From Schistocerca nitens (taxonomy: Eukaryota; Arthropoda; Insecta; Orthoptera; Acrididae), in NCBI RefSeq assembly GCF_023898315.1, contig NC_064614.1, forward strand, positions 1,055,868,432 to 1,055,932,431: a DNA stretch of 64,000 nucleotides, given 5' to 3'. Within the stretch, counting starts at the first letter, position 1, and every line of letters starts with the position of its first letter. The notes beneath the pieces were generated by a model. The model had not been told where the DNA came from. It made no database searches and saw nothing but the letters and a program-made list of their open reading frames with translations. Below are positions 30,940 through 41,670 of the stretch, in pieces. The translations under genes and the position numbers were made by a program.

Positions 30940-31256
30940 ACAGAGAACATTGACACTCATTGTCTAATTGCAAACCATCAGAAGTCATCTACAGAGAACA
31001 TTAGCACTCATTGTCTAATTACAAACCATCAGAAGTCATTTACAGAGAACATTAGCACTCATTGACTAATTACAAACCATCAGAAGTCATCATAGTATTA
31101 CAGAATAATGTTTACATAATAATCTTGCCAGGTAAAATAAATGCATAAATAAATAAATAAAATAAATAAATATTCATGAATTGTTTTTACAGAGAACATT
31201 GGCACTCATTGCCTAATTGCAAACCACCAGAAGTCATCATAGTATTACAGAATAAT
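30940..31256. repeat. 51-bp tandem repeat (three units plus a displaced fourth)
   Basis: Units start at 30,940, 30,991 and 31,042, each beginning ACAGAGAACATT and ending in AAACCATCAGAAGTCAT; a fourth similar unit starts at 31,189 after an ATAA-rich microsatellite. The flanking TAGTATTACAGAATAATG also recurs three times. Confidence 0.85.
31141..31172. repeat. ATAA microsatellite
   Basis: About seven ATAA units, interrupted once, between repeat units of the inner element's 3' region. Confidence 0.8.
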
Positions 31257-32627
31257 GCACATAATTAATCTAACTAAAGTAATCATTGCCATTAATTTTT
31301 TTGCTAGAAATGCATTGCGTTAGGTAATTACTGGGGAATGAAAATATTTGCTTTTAAATTATTGCTGCAAATGAAGATGTGTAACGTCATTCGTCTTGAG
31401 TCAGCTGCAGCAAGATTATGAAACAAGTAGAGTATATGTAATCACATTCATAAATGACATGGGTTTAATGAACAACTGCTTATAGCACATTAATTTCATA
31501 AATAATTTCTCCTGCAAAATATACAAAAATGGATTATTAAACTGAAAGAAAAAACGCATTTTATGCTGAAAAGTAGTGAACTTCGAATTAACAGGTAGTG
31601 AAATGTGTATAAAAAATATGTGTGTTCCCTAGCTGTCCTTTCCAAAACCTTCAGTCATCCTACTATGCAATATAACACATATTGTCAAAACGAACTGCAA
31701 CAAATACTTAAATAACTACATAGCATAAATACATAAACTTAAACACCATCCTCATCTGTAAAGAAAAAACTTCATTATCCATATTATCATAACTCCATTA
31801 TTATCATCACCTGTAAAGAAAAACTTCATTATTCATAGTAGCATATTCTTCATCATTCTTCATCATCATTCAATATCATCTGCAAAAAAGTAACTTCATT
31901 ATTCATAATACAATTATTCCTTATTTCTATCATATTTCATCACTAAAAACTAAGATGTGTTCTGTCTGACAGCCTGCATCAATCGCTTCGTATTCTGAAA
32001 GAAAAAATTAGTTAAGACTGCTATTCTACGATGTATAGTATATTCTTGTTAATGCTTGTTAATCTTGATCCATTTACTCTTCCTCATAAGGTTTTTGCAT
32101 CTTCTTTCATTTATTCCGTAGGTGAAATTCCATTTCTGTTTAATTTATTTCCTTTACACGTTATTTCTTTCTGAAAATGATGAACAAATATTAATGTCTT
32201 GCATTTAAATCATATACTCATTAAATAAAAACTGGTTTATAGTAACATAATTGAGCATACAGCATACCATGACAGAAAACGTAATATGTCAAAAATATAG
32301 ATAGTGTTCAGATGCAAAAATGTGCACAGAATATCACAATGCTGCAGCAAAAAATGTAAAATAGTCACGATGTTGAGATATCATAAGGCAAAAAATGTCA
32401 AAGTCAACTGGTGTTTGCTATATCTTAACTAATTCATAGTGCATACAAACAAAACATGAAAACAATCGTACATACATAAAAAATGATGACAAGAAATGTG
32501 ACTTTCTTTGTGTTCAGCTTGTATATTGTGTAGTTAATAGAGGCGAGAATTAAAGACTTTAATGGAGAGAGAATTTAATAAAATTAATATGTCATTAGAT
32601 AAAATTGTATAATTATTCATAAGATAC

Positions 32628-32933
32628 GTAAGTTTATCTGGAAAAATGTGCACGGTCTGTTGTGTAACGACAAGAAGAGCGACCTGCTAACGTTACCTAG
32701 CCGGGCACTTGCCAAGAAAAATACGACAATCATCAGTAAGTAGTCACATAAATATAATTGCATTAGTGGTCATAAAATGTGTAAGTTCATCTGGAAAATA
32801 TGCACGGTCTGATGTGTAGCGACAAGAAAAGCGACCTGCTAACCTTAACTTGCCGGGCACTTGCCAAGAAAAATGCGACAATCATCAGTAAGTATTCACA
32901 TGAATATAATTGCATAAGTGGTCATAAAATTAT
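32628..32933. repeat. 153-bp tandem duplication
   Basis: Two units, 32,628-32,780 and 32,781-32,933, share CACGGTCTG, GCGACCTGCTAAC, GCCGGGCACTTGCCAAGAAA and GACAATCATCAGTAAGTA with few differences. They lie just beyond the integrase end. Confidence 0.88.
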
Positions 32934-32969
32934 GAAATGGCACTAAGCATGTTAAATCATAAAGTATCT

Positions 32970-33631
32970 TCATTCAATAAAAGTTTTAATATTCGATATG
33001 TGGTGGTTTCCTTTGGATTTTCTGGTTCTCAAAGTTTCGACGTGTACAACATTGGGGTGAGGAATGCTGCGAATTCGATATGGACCTGCGTATAGAAGTT
33101 CAAATTTACAGCACCTACCTTTTATTTTGTTGGATAAATAGTGTGTACGTACTAATATCTTCTGTCCAACGTGAAAGTCACGGCGTATACAAACCTGTTT
33201 TTGTTGTCTTCTCCGGCGCTCTGCGGCACGTTTGATGTTGTTCAGCGCCATGTCAATTATTTCATGGGGTCGTAGTCGACGAGATGTAGGAAAGTTTACT
33301 AATTCTTTAATTTTGTTATGTGGTTCAACATTTTTCAGTATAACAGACGGAGATAGCATAGTCGATTCATTTGGTATGGAATTAATTACATCCTGGAATG
33401 AGTGAATGTGTGTGTCCCAATCAATATGTCTTTTATGGCACTATATTCTACACAGTTTACCAATTTCTTTCATTAATCGTTCACAAGGGTTAGAAGAAGC
33501 ATGGAACCTGGATATATAGATCGGAGAAATGTTTCTAGCTCGTAACATACGTGTCCATATAGCAGATCGAAACTGTGATCCATTGTCAGAAATTATTTTC
33601 AACACATGCCCTACATGAAATAGAAAATGTT
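32970..33631 (-). pseudogene. Inner element integrase core (second half) and C-terminal domain
   Basis: The minus-strand reading from 33,631 gives KIISDNGSQFRSAIW (second catalytic aspartate) and SRFHASSNPCERLMKEIGKL (catalytic glutamate in the ERLMKE helix), then a break near 33,440. The frame 33,359-32,970 is the DNA-binding C-terminus: LVNFPTSRRLRP, KRAAERRRRQQ, VGQKILVRTHYLSNKIKGRC, FELLYAGPYRIRSIPHPNVV. Integrase inserts the cDNA into the chromosome. This C-terminus is the guide for recognising the outer element's split integrase at 29.1 and 40.2 kb. Confidence 0.85.
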
Positions 33632-34357
33632 TTACAAATGCTTTCGAAACAGTTTTAGCAGTAGCTTTGCGTAACGGAGTGAAGGTAACAAATTTTGAAG
33701 TGAGTTAAACAGCGACAAAGATGTAGCAAAATCTCTATTAGTTCTGGGAATCGGACCAAAAATGTCTACAGCGGCCATATGTTTCAATTTAACAGGTACA
33801 ATGGGATATAATGGAGGAATATGTGAAGTTGTGTCTGACCTAGCTTTCTGGCAGATTTTGCATGACGCTAAAACTCGTCGTATACGTTTCTCCATGTTGG
33901 CAAAATAACAGTTCTGTCTCAGTATAAGAAAACATTTTCTAGCTCCGTAATGTGCGTAACTTAAATGAGTATACCAGATTAATTTGTTAACAAGCTCGTC
34001 AGGAATGCATAATAACCAATTGTTGCTGTCAGGATGAGAGCGGCGAAACAGAATGTCATCGCGTACAGTGTAATGGTTTCTAATGGTAACATTATTCCTA
34101 TCATGCCAAAGGTGTTTAATCTCTTTCCATACGTTGTCTTTATTCTGCTCTTGTGCTATGTCTTGTAATGACGACGAAATAAAATTTTCAAATGCAACTT
34201 GTTGAATGTACATGACGCTGAAATTTGCTTTGCAGAAGTTGGTTGCGATGTCTTGCTGATTGTTGCCGAGAGAACGAGATAGTGCATCTGCTACAATATT
34301 TTGCGTGCCGGGAATGTGAACAATTGTAAAATTAAATTCCTGTAAGTAAAGTTCCAT
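33632..34357 (-). pseudogene. Inner element RNase H end and integrase N-terminus
   Basis: A 241-codon frame that begins in the last RNase H block (FNFTIVHIPGTQNIVADALS) and continues through a tether to the integrase zinc-binding HHCC domain (THLSYAHYGARKC and LASCKICQKAR) and the first catalytic aspartate (HMAAVDIFGPIPR). A frameshift near 33,700 interrupts the core. It follows the preceding frame with a frameshift at about 34,365, and both were one pol reading frame. The start ATG is internal. Confidence 0.88.
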
Positions 34358-35082
34358 CTGCTTAATCTATCGTGTGTAAATTTAGACGAAAGTAAAAATT
34401 GTATCGCTCTATGGTCTGTGTAGACGGTGGTGTGTCTTCCATAAAGAAAATGCCTAAATCTTGTAAAAGCCCAAACAACACATAATGTTTCCAGTTCTGT
34501 AACAGAATAATTTCGTTCAGCAGGTGACAGAGTGCGACTTGCAAAAGCGATGTTTTTAATCACTGTACAACCATCTTCTTCAATTTCCTGGAAAATATGT
34601 ACGCCTAAAGCGCTGTTAGAACTGTCGGTGGCAATGGAAAAATTTCTAGTAAGATCTGGGTGCGATAAAAGTGGTGCATTCAACAAAGCATGTTTCAGGT
34701 TCATAAATTCAGAATGTGCTTGCTTATCCCAGGACAAAATAATGTTTTTCCCTGTCAATTGGCATAATCTAGGGGTGTCTAAAGCAGAGTAATGAATAAA
34801 TTTAGGAAAAAAGTTAATTAAACCCAAAAAGCTGCGTAGTTGTTTCTTCGTCGTAGGAACAGTAATGTCACGTAAAGCTTGAAGTTTTTCCGGGTCAGGC
34901 GCAATGCCTTCTGCTGAAATTACATGTCCAAGAAATTTTATAGAAGTTTTACCAAAGTGCGATTTACTGAGATTAACTGTAAGTCCTTGTGCACGAAAAG
35001 TTTGCAACAGTCGTTCAAGAATCAGATTATGTTCAGACCAGTTAGCTTCAGCAATAAGAATGTCGTCTACGTACGTTGTGAT
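34358..35082 (-). pseudogene. Inner element reverse transcriptase end and RNase H
   Basis: The frame downstream of the pol stop carries YVDDILIAEA at 35,073-35,062 (catalytic YVDD intact), then SHFGKTSIKFLGHVISAEGI, LRSFLGLINFFPKFI, and the RNase H domain with SIATDSSNSALGVHIFQE, YSVTELETLCVVW and VYTDHRAIQFLL (the catalytic D-E-D set). The reported ORF starts at the internal methionine at 35,007, but the same frame is open up to the stop at 35,083-35,085. A frameshift near 34,365 ends it. Confidence 0.9.
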
Positions 35083-36240
35083 TCAGTCTTTTAGTTCTGT
35101 CGGAAGTATTGTGTTCAAACCGCGAATAAAAACTGCTGAACGATTAGTTAAACCGAATGGTAATTTACAAAATTGATAACAGTCACCAGAACAGAGAAAG
35201 GCTGTGTACTTTCTACAATTCGGATGGAGCTGAATTTGCCAAAATCCCGATTTCAGATCCAATGTAGAATAAATAGCAGTACCATGAAATTTCTGTAGTA
35301 GTTCTTCTAGTGTCTGTGGGCGATCTGTTTCATTAATAATAATGTCATTGATGTGACGTGAATCAAGCACGAGGCGAAGTGAGCCATCCTTTTTCATAAC
35401 AATATGGAGCGGGTTTATGTACGGACTAACTGCCGGTTCAATAATTCCTTGGTCAAGCATATCTTGCAATTCTTTCTTAACTTGCTCTCTATGAATATAC
35501 GGAATAGGATAATGTTTGGCTTTAAATGTGTCGTGCTGTTTAACTTGAAATTCATACATAAAACCGGACATAGTACCAGGAACATTGTCAAAAACTGGAG
35601 CTTGCTGTAAAAGAATTTTGTGTAGTTGCGTGCGTTCGTCGTCTGTATTTGCACTGCTCTGTTTAACTTTATCAGAAATCGTCTGTATTACGTCATAGTC
35701 GGCTTCGTCTGGAGTATTATAGTTGTGTACGTACGTATCTGTGAACAATGTGGAATTACAGTCTATGCCACGTGATACGGAAATGACCTCAGTACAATTA
35801 ATTGTTTGTTCTTCCGCAGATAAAGAGTACTGAAATTCTAAAGCCAATTGTACATTTTCATCCTTCAACATTAAATAGGAATTTTGAAAATCAATAACTG
35901 CGTCGTGTTGTACCAGAAAATTAGTACCTAAAATAACGTCTGTTGTCAATAAAGGAACAATCCAAAAATTTGAGTTAAAAGTATGACCTGCAATACAAAA
36001 TGATAAATGTGTCTGTAATTTAACGTCTACTCCTTTACTCGATACTGCTCCTTTTACTTTCGTTTTGCCTAATGGTAATGTAGGATAGGTATTCTCTTTG
36101 TTACACTCGTTGAAAGTTTCTTCATTTATTACTGACATAGGTGATCCGGAATCGATTACTGCTGAAAATTTCGATGAACCAATTTTAATTTCGATGACAG
36201 GATGTGAAATGGTTTTCCGAACAACTGGTCTTTCCTGCAA
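35083..36240 (-). pseudogene. Inner element protease and first part of reverse transcriptase
   Basis: A 385-codon frame with FSAVIDSGSPMSVI (retropepsin DSG block), LLTTDVILGTNFLV (ILG block), a linker, then reverse transcriptase fingers and palm: IIEPAVSPYINPLHIVMKKD, GSLRLVLDSRHIND, YSTLDLKSGFWQIQL (first catalytic aspartate) and CKLPFGLTN. A single TGA at 35,085-35,083 stops it eight codons before the YVDD box, in the same frame as the next piece, so one base change disabled it. The frame is open upstream of 36,240 to about 36,345, so the methionine there need not be the start. Confidence 0.92.
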
Positions 36241-36249
36241 AAGAGTGTC

Positions 36250-36930
36250 TCTGATGTCGTCAAAAGTAATAACATTTTCGTGAACAACATTCTGCGTGTC
36301 TAAAATAGTGCTTGTGTTATTGCAAGATGTGACCTGTACTGTATCTAGTCAAATCCTATCTGACGTGTTATTCTTTTCGGCAAGATGCTGTGGCATTTCG
36401 ACTATTTGAACTGTTCTGTTATTTCTTCCGGACGTATTACGTTCTGGATGATATCTACTATCTGGTTCATTCATGAGAATATGTTCTTGCGGATGATTTT
36501 GCTGTTAGTAAGACCGACTGTTATTAGATGTACGCTGGAAATTGTGCTTATTGTTTTTACGTCTGTCGTGATAGTCATTGCTATACGGCGCATTGCGACA
36601 GGAATTGAAGTACTGTGTTTTCTGCACGTAGTTACTTCCTTGCTGCCGTGCGTTACTATTTGTTGGAGCTGAGACTATACGTGCACGCGGCGAAACATTA
36701 AAGTTTGGTTGACCTTGTAGACTGCATTGTTTGTTAGGTATGCTAACCGGCTGGCTTTGATGCTATTGCGGAGAAAAACCTCTATTGTTACCAAAATGTG
36801 TTTGCTGTTGCTGATAATTTTGTACATACTGATGATTAAAATTTTCTCTGATATTAAAGTTCTCGTAGTTGTCATTTCTGGAGCGTCTAATGAAAAAGTG
36901 TAACTTTCGGCATAACTTGTCTTATCGGGT
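36250..36930 (-). pseudogene. Inner element gag C-terminal (nucleocapsid-like) region
   Basis: On the minus strand a frame interrupted by three stops (near 36,767, 36,507 and 36,347) leads from FIRRSRNDNYENFNIREN through Gln/Asn/Arg-rich segments (QNYQQQQTHFGNN, DRRKNNKHNFQR) towards the protease. There is no CCHC knuckle; as in the outer element, basic Asn/Arg-rich sequence takes that place. It links gag and pol in the same frame as protease, so the two may have been one polyprotein. Confidence 0.6.
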
Positions 36931-37254
36931 TTTCTTTACTCACTTTTCTTAATACTAGGTAGAGCAATAGTTAAAGAGCTGTTTTGATATATATAAAGGA
37001 TAGTAGAAGAGAAGGCAGCAGTGCAGAAAACTAAAGATGAAACAGCACTACTACAGCTCGGGGCCCTATGCACGCTACGGCACATATTCATTAAAGCGTA
37101 ATGAATCCCCTGAGGTTAATTATACGCTGGAAATACATTTTAGCTTTTGCATTACAGGCAATGGCGGTAAAAATGCACAAACAAATTGCTGTATCTCTGT
37201 TAATTGTAGTTTCTGTATTACACGCAATGCTGTTGAAAATACAAAAGCAAATTG
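36931..37254 (-). other. Scrambled gag segment of inner element
   Basis: Multiple stops in all minus frames. A short direct repeat of about 95 bp is visible (TTTTGCATTACAGGCAATG against TTCTGTATTACACGCAATG on the plus strand), so part of this is a small duplication. The capsid region expected here is not recognisable. Confidence 0.45.
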
Positions 37255-38925
37255 TCATATCCAGTTCAAAGCGTGTACCTGTGCTCTGTTATTATTAAGT
37301 TCCTTAGATTTTCTTACGGATAAAAATTGCTCGTAATCTACGTTCTCGTCACAGAATTTGAGAACACGTTCAGGTTTGTGTGAGAATCTGTTTGTCAGTG
37401 TCATTTCGGATTTCAAGTTGCGTAGCTTTTCAGATTTTAAGTCACGTACCTTTTCAGATTTTAAGTCGCGTAGTCTCTGTAAATTGCTTAACTTACACTG
37501 GCTGTGAGAGTGCGACAAACGTTCAGAATGTGCCGCACGCTGTGACGCGTTAGCAACTGTAACATTTTTTATCTCTGTTACCTCTTGCTGTAAACTTGAC
37601 AATTTTCTACGTAATGTATTATTAGACGAATCTATCTCGTTGATTGTCTGCTGTAGATTTTGAAATTCAGGTGTTTGGTTAAATGAAACCGGTGAGGTAT
37701 CATCTGATTTGCTATCATTATTATTTTAAATAACGTCAATACGACTGGCCAATTCATCATATTTTTCAGTCAGTATTTTTACCTGATCATCGTTTTTAGT
37801 GTCAGAAGCATTAATTTGTTTTTGTAATTTACGTGTGGTTTCGTTCAGTTTTTTAACGTCAGTTTTGATGACATCGGAATCCTGTGTTAGTTCTAATTGT
37901 TCGAGTCTGTCTCTCACTCTCTGAATATCTACTGTATGTGTATCTGTTTTTGATTTAAGATCAGAAATTTCATCACGCAATTCGGTGTTCAACTGTTTGA
38001 TAGTGTTAATTTCGTCTGATACTGTAGCAATATTGTTGTCTACGTATGTTTTTGCTTTCGCAAACAATTTACGTTTATCTTCCTGTCTTTGTGCGGTAAT
38101 TGTTTCCATGACTTGTCGTTTTACTTTATTTTGTTCCTGTATGAATTTACGGAAACGCGTTTCACTGTTTTGTAGGTGGTGATTAAAACGTTCGTCAATT
38201 TGGCTGTTCTGTTTGTCGAATTTCGCGTCTATTTTTGTATCCAGTGTGCGCGAAAGTTCTGCTGTCATCAGTTTAAACTCGTCGCGTAATTGTGTTGCCT
38301 TCTCAGAGCATTGTTTACCGACTGCATCAATTTCGTCTCTGAGTGATTCTGTTGTAGTTGTTTGCATATCTCTTAATTCTTGCGCAACAGATCTAATTTC
38401 TTAGCTACTTTTCCTAGCACAAGCCTCAATTTCCTCACGTAATTGTTCCTTAGTATCATGACACTGTGCGGCAACGGCTCTAATCTGTTCACTAAGCTGT
38501 CTGGAATTGTTATCTAATTTTTCGTTTAACTGTTTGTTCTGTTCACTAAGTTGTTTGTGGTTTTCGTCTTGTTTTTCATTCTGTTGTTTGGAATTGTTAT
38601 CTAGTCTCTCAATACGTTCATTAATTTCATTAAGTTTTTTCAAACTTTCCTTAACTTGTTTGTTATCTTCACTCATTTGTAGCAATAATGCCATAATTTT
38701 ATCCGAGCCAAAATTAGCATTTCTATTCTCTGTGCTGTTTGATGGTGTACCTGCAATTGTCACGTTTTGTGTATCCATTTGGATATTCTGTGATTCTTGA
38801 AAATGTTTGCCAATCTGATTTACACTGTTGGTCACTAAATCAGAATTAAATAAATCCGACGCATTCTGATTACACTGTTCGGTTTCATTAGAGAAATTTG
38901 TCTGTTCATTACGTAAATCTTGCAA
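37255..38925 (-). pseudogene. Inner element gag, long coiled-coil region
   Basis: Frames 38,925-38,401, 38,367-37,726 and 37,602-37,255 lie in one frame with in-frame stops at about 38,403-38,401 and 37,728-37,726. Nearly the whole 550 residues are charged, heptad-rich coiled coil: NEKQDENHKQLSEQNKQLNE near 38,530, KLNETTRKLQKQINASDTKN near 37,830. A threefold repeat RDLKSEKVRDLKSEKLRNLK lies near 37,450. The only non-coiled end is FCDENVDYEQFLSV, perhaps the start of capsid. Coiled coils in gag would drive particle assembly. This is much longer than usual for insect Gypsy gag. Confidence 0.7.
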
Positions 38926-39206
38926 ACCGGTTGTGTTAAGCTGGGCAGCGCTCGTTGCAACAGAACACCCGCGTCATCAATTGTCGTCAAATTAACAGAG
39001 GACACAATTGAGTTCGTCTGTTCATCACTAGGATCAAAATCAACATTAGTGGTCAGTATACACTGATTGTCCGTAAATGGAGGATTGTCATCATTACACT
39101 GTGTGTCGCAAGTACTATCGGTCAAGTTGTTTAAGTCGGTTATTTCACTAATTATACCTCGCGATGTACTATTAACAGTTTTTCGCGGCATTTTAACACA
39201 AATCAC
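38835..39206 (-). pseudogene. Inner element gag N-terminus
   Basis: The likely gag start is the ATG of MPRKTVNSTSRGIISEITDL at about 39,191, roughly 230 bp after the primer-binding site; an in-frame ATG lies five codons upstream. The product is Asp/Asn/Thr-rich with no known fold. A frameshift near 38,935 moves reading into the coiled-coil frame. Confidence 0.6.
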
Positions 39207-39398
39207 AATTATTCAATAATGAAACAAAGACAATACAAAATGCAACAAACACAAATACAACAAAGAGCAACGAATTGCCGATGATCTGTGAAAGAAAATG
39301 ACAAAATTAGTAAATGCGTTGCGCCAAATGCTAATTATACTAAGTAAATAAGAGCAGATATCTGACTACTTATCAGAAGATTTACAAAAAAATACGAT
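39207..39398 (-). other. 5' leader of inner element
   Basis: Untranslated leader between primer-binding site and gag, AT-rich. A packaging signal would be expected here but cannot be recognised. Confidence 0.6.
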
Positions 39399-39417
39399 CC
39401 TGGTCCGGATGTCGCCA
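39399..39417 (-). promoter_or_regulatory. Primer-binding site of inner element
   Basis: On the minus strand TGGCGACATCCGGACCAGG starts two bases after the 5' LTR end, the same spacing and the same first seven bases as in the outer element. It also proves the orientation of this element. Confidence 0.85.
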
Positions 39418-39419
39418 AG

Positions 39420-40213
39420 TGTAACCTCCCCGTGGAAAATTTGTAATAAAAGTCAATGATAATAAAAATGATGTGTGCCAAATGTTGTCTTCCCACAAAA
39501 GTGAATAATAAAAATGAGTCAAGCGTAACCTCCTTGCAAAATTAAAGAATAATAATGGCCCAAATGTAAACTCCCCACAAAATTGATAAATGAAAATTGA
39601 CCAAAAACCCACACAATAATATTAATTAGATAATGAACCATGAACTGAATGTAACATCCCAACACAAATAATTAAACCTGATAAATCTTATAAGGGCAGC
39701 AATGCTGACCTTCGGCCCTGTGAAATAATTAAACCAAAAATTCTTACCTCATTAAAAACTGCATCTATATCTGCTCTTATTTTTCGGCACAGCTCCGTGC
39801 AATGCTGGCCCATAGTTAATTTTGATTCTTGGAGGGAATGCATAGGAAATATTATTTAACTTGAAATGAATCTTTTGCATTAAAAAAGTTACTTTATAGA
39901 AAAATTATTATTGGGGAATTTTTTGAACAAATTAATTACAATTAACATACGTTATTAGCTGAGCGCAATTCTGCTTCATTACCTTCTACAATAATACACA
40001 TCGTCCACCACAATCCTGACCAGATTCGGAAGAACAGCACGCCGTCGACGCATGCTGACTCCCGCAGACTAGCACCGACTACTACACCAGACTGCTACTA
40101 CTCTCCAACTGACGACTCGCGCGGTCAAGCGCAGACTAGCAACGATAAATAACTCTCTGGTTAGAGATTCTGTCATGCCTCGCCATCGCTGGTAATGAAT
40201 ACATACGTGTTTC
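39420..40213 (-). repeat. 5' LTR of inner element, outer edge trimmed
   Basis: Matches 29,228-30,022 nearly throughout. Its outer end reads GTGTTTC and then G, where the partner has CA; the terminal base and the 4-bp target duplication are missing and outer integrase sequence resumes at once. Confidence 0.93.
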
Positions 40214-40386
40214 GAGCTCATGAGAAATCGAGCGAGATAGACAATGAAATCTCTAAATTTAAGTTTGTTTATAATGGACCCTATAAAGTCATTGGTATAC
40301 CTCACACAAATGCTTATTGCTTAGAGTATCCAAGCTCTGGAAAACTATTAGGTATACGGAACATTGTAGACTTGAAATTGTACTAA
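40214..40386 (+). pseudogene. Outer element integrase C-terminus, right half
   Basis: The frame reads RAHEKSSEIDNEISKFKFVY, then GPYKVIGIPHTNAYCLEYP and stops at TAA after VDLKLY. It matches the inner integrase end (VRTHYLSNKIKG, FELLYAGPYRIRSIPHPN) and continues the piece at 29,100-29,227. About eight residues are missing between the halves by comparison with the inner element. The ATG given by ORF scanning lies in LTR sequence. Confidence 0.85.
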
Positions 40387-41498
40387 CCTAGGATTAATTA
40401 ATACCAAAGAATGGGTAATTTGTACAGTATGTAAATATAGAGTGTAAGATTTAAACGATTTGTTAGATTGCCATGCTTTTGCCTGACCAAGAGGACATTA
40501 AAGAAGTTGTAATTAATAAGTAATTAATTTTTACTAAATGATTTAAGAGAGAGTGATTATTTAGCAATTTAAAAATCCAAGCTGCTAGTTTAAGTTTTCA
40601 GCTGAGTCACAGTAGATTAAGGAATGTAAATATGATTATGTAACTAGCTGTAAGATTTAATGAATGTGTGTTTTACTAGTCATTGCCGATGTACTTAGAC
40701 ACTGTTTTAAGTTTCAGGCTAGTACATGTGTGTGATGATGGACAGTGTTGAGTTATCCACTATGATAGTGTTAATGGACCCCTTGAGTGAGATTTTCCCA
40801 AAGAATTCAGTGAAACGGACGTTCTGGAAATGCCGTTAGACAGGCGAGTGAGATCAAGCGTGCCGCACAGGCGGGCGCAACAATACTGGCGAGGCGGAGC
40901 TGCTGTCGGCTCTTGTGCCGCTCTCGGCATTCTTTGTACTTGCGGGTACAAAAGGCGGAATAGTTTTTCTTCCCGGACAGCTGATGTGAAAGAATTCTGC
41001 TGTCAATATTTATGTTTTTTTTTCGATCTGCTGAATATTATTTTCTTGTTTAGCGTTAAGTGGACTCTCATGTCGAGAATATTAATTATGAAAAGGTTAC
41101 ATAAAAATGTGTATTCTATGTAATTAATTATTAATTTGCTTATTTTGATATACCTGTTTTTTTATGACGATGTACTCTGGTTAATTTTGTAAATAGAATT
41201 CCATTTCTTGGTACTGTTAGGAATTTTGACGATTTTAGAATAGCTAAACCATTTACTATGTTTTTTATAAATTTTAATATGTTCTCAACCTGTTTTATTT
41301 TGTGCAAGATGACAGAGTAGAATAATATTAGGCGTGTCTCCACTCAATTATTATGGTCTAAAAATTGATTTATGCCTAATTAGACGAATGCTAAATTTTG
41401 TTGATGTTTTGAGCATATGCATTTCCGCTGTTTCTTTTTTGGGACATTTTCTGAGTCTGATTAGGTTACACGAACATCCTCAGACAATGTGGGGCACG
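40387..41498 (+). other. 3' region of outer element
   Basis: About 1.1 kb between integrase end and right LTR. A 97-codon frame (40,830-41,123) with a GC-richer start has no recognisable domain and no convincing signal peptide. The bases before the LTR (AATGTGGGGCACG) are a weak candidate polypurine tract. Confidence 0.5.
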
Positions 41499-41613
41499 TG
41501 TAACGCCGGAAATACATATCCTCCTTTTTCCATCTATTGCACTGCAAATTTTTTTCCTTATTTAGTTACCTGAAGATATAACATTTCTGTGTCTTTATAT
41601 ATTGTAATTGTTT

Positions 41614-41670
<57 letters not shown>

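Larger units (their letters stand above)
30057..32969 (-). other. Long non-coding 3' region of inner element with tandem repeats
   Basis: About 2.9 kb between the end of integrase and the polypurine tract without a supported gene. It holds several tandem arrays, listed separately, and AT-rich filler. An envelope gene would sit here in an errantivirus-like element, but I find no signal peptide, no transmembrane frame and no long frame on the element's strand. Confidence 0.65.
29228..40213 (-). mobile_element. Inner Gypsy-type LTR retrotransposon (11 kb), reverse orientation
   Basis: Identical-type LTRs at 29,228-30,022 and 39,420-40,213 read TGAAACACG...GGAGGTTACA on the minus strand. Going down the minus strand: 5' LTR, primer-binding site (39,417-39,399), gag, protease, reverse transcriptase, RNase H, integrase, a 2.9-kb non-coding part, polypurine tract, 3' LTR. 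It interrupts the integrase end of the outer element. The pol genes carry a few stops and frameshifts but all domains remain, so it is a relatively young dead copy. The right edge seems trimmed: the LTR's terminal A, the target duplication and about 24 bp of outer integrase are missing there. Confidence 0.93.

Noticed and set aside
30940..31256. CRISPR-like array
   Set aside because: The 51-bp units are contiguous and have no unique spacers; the context is an LTR retrotransposon in an animal genome.
40195..40208. ATG at 40,195 as start of a small integrase-like gene
   Set aside because: The ATG is in LTR sequence; the frame continues into integrase only because the LTR edge was deleted.
40830..41123. 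Envelope-like gene of the outer element
   Set aside because: Only 97 codons, no signal peptide or fusion-type motif; composition changes inside it suggest non-coding sequence.
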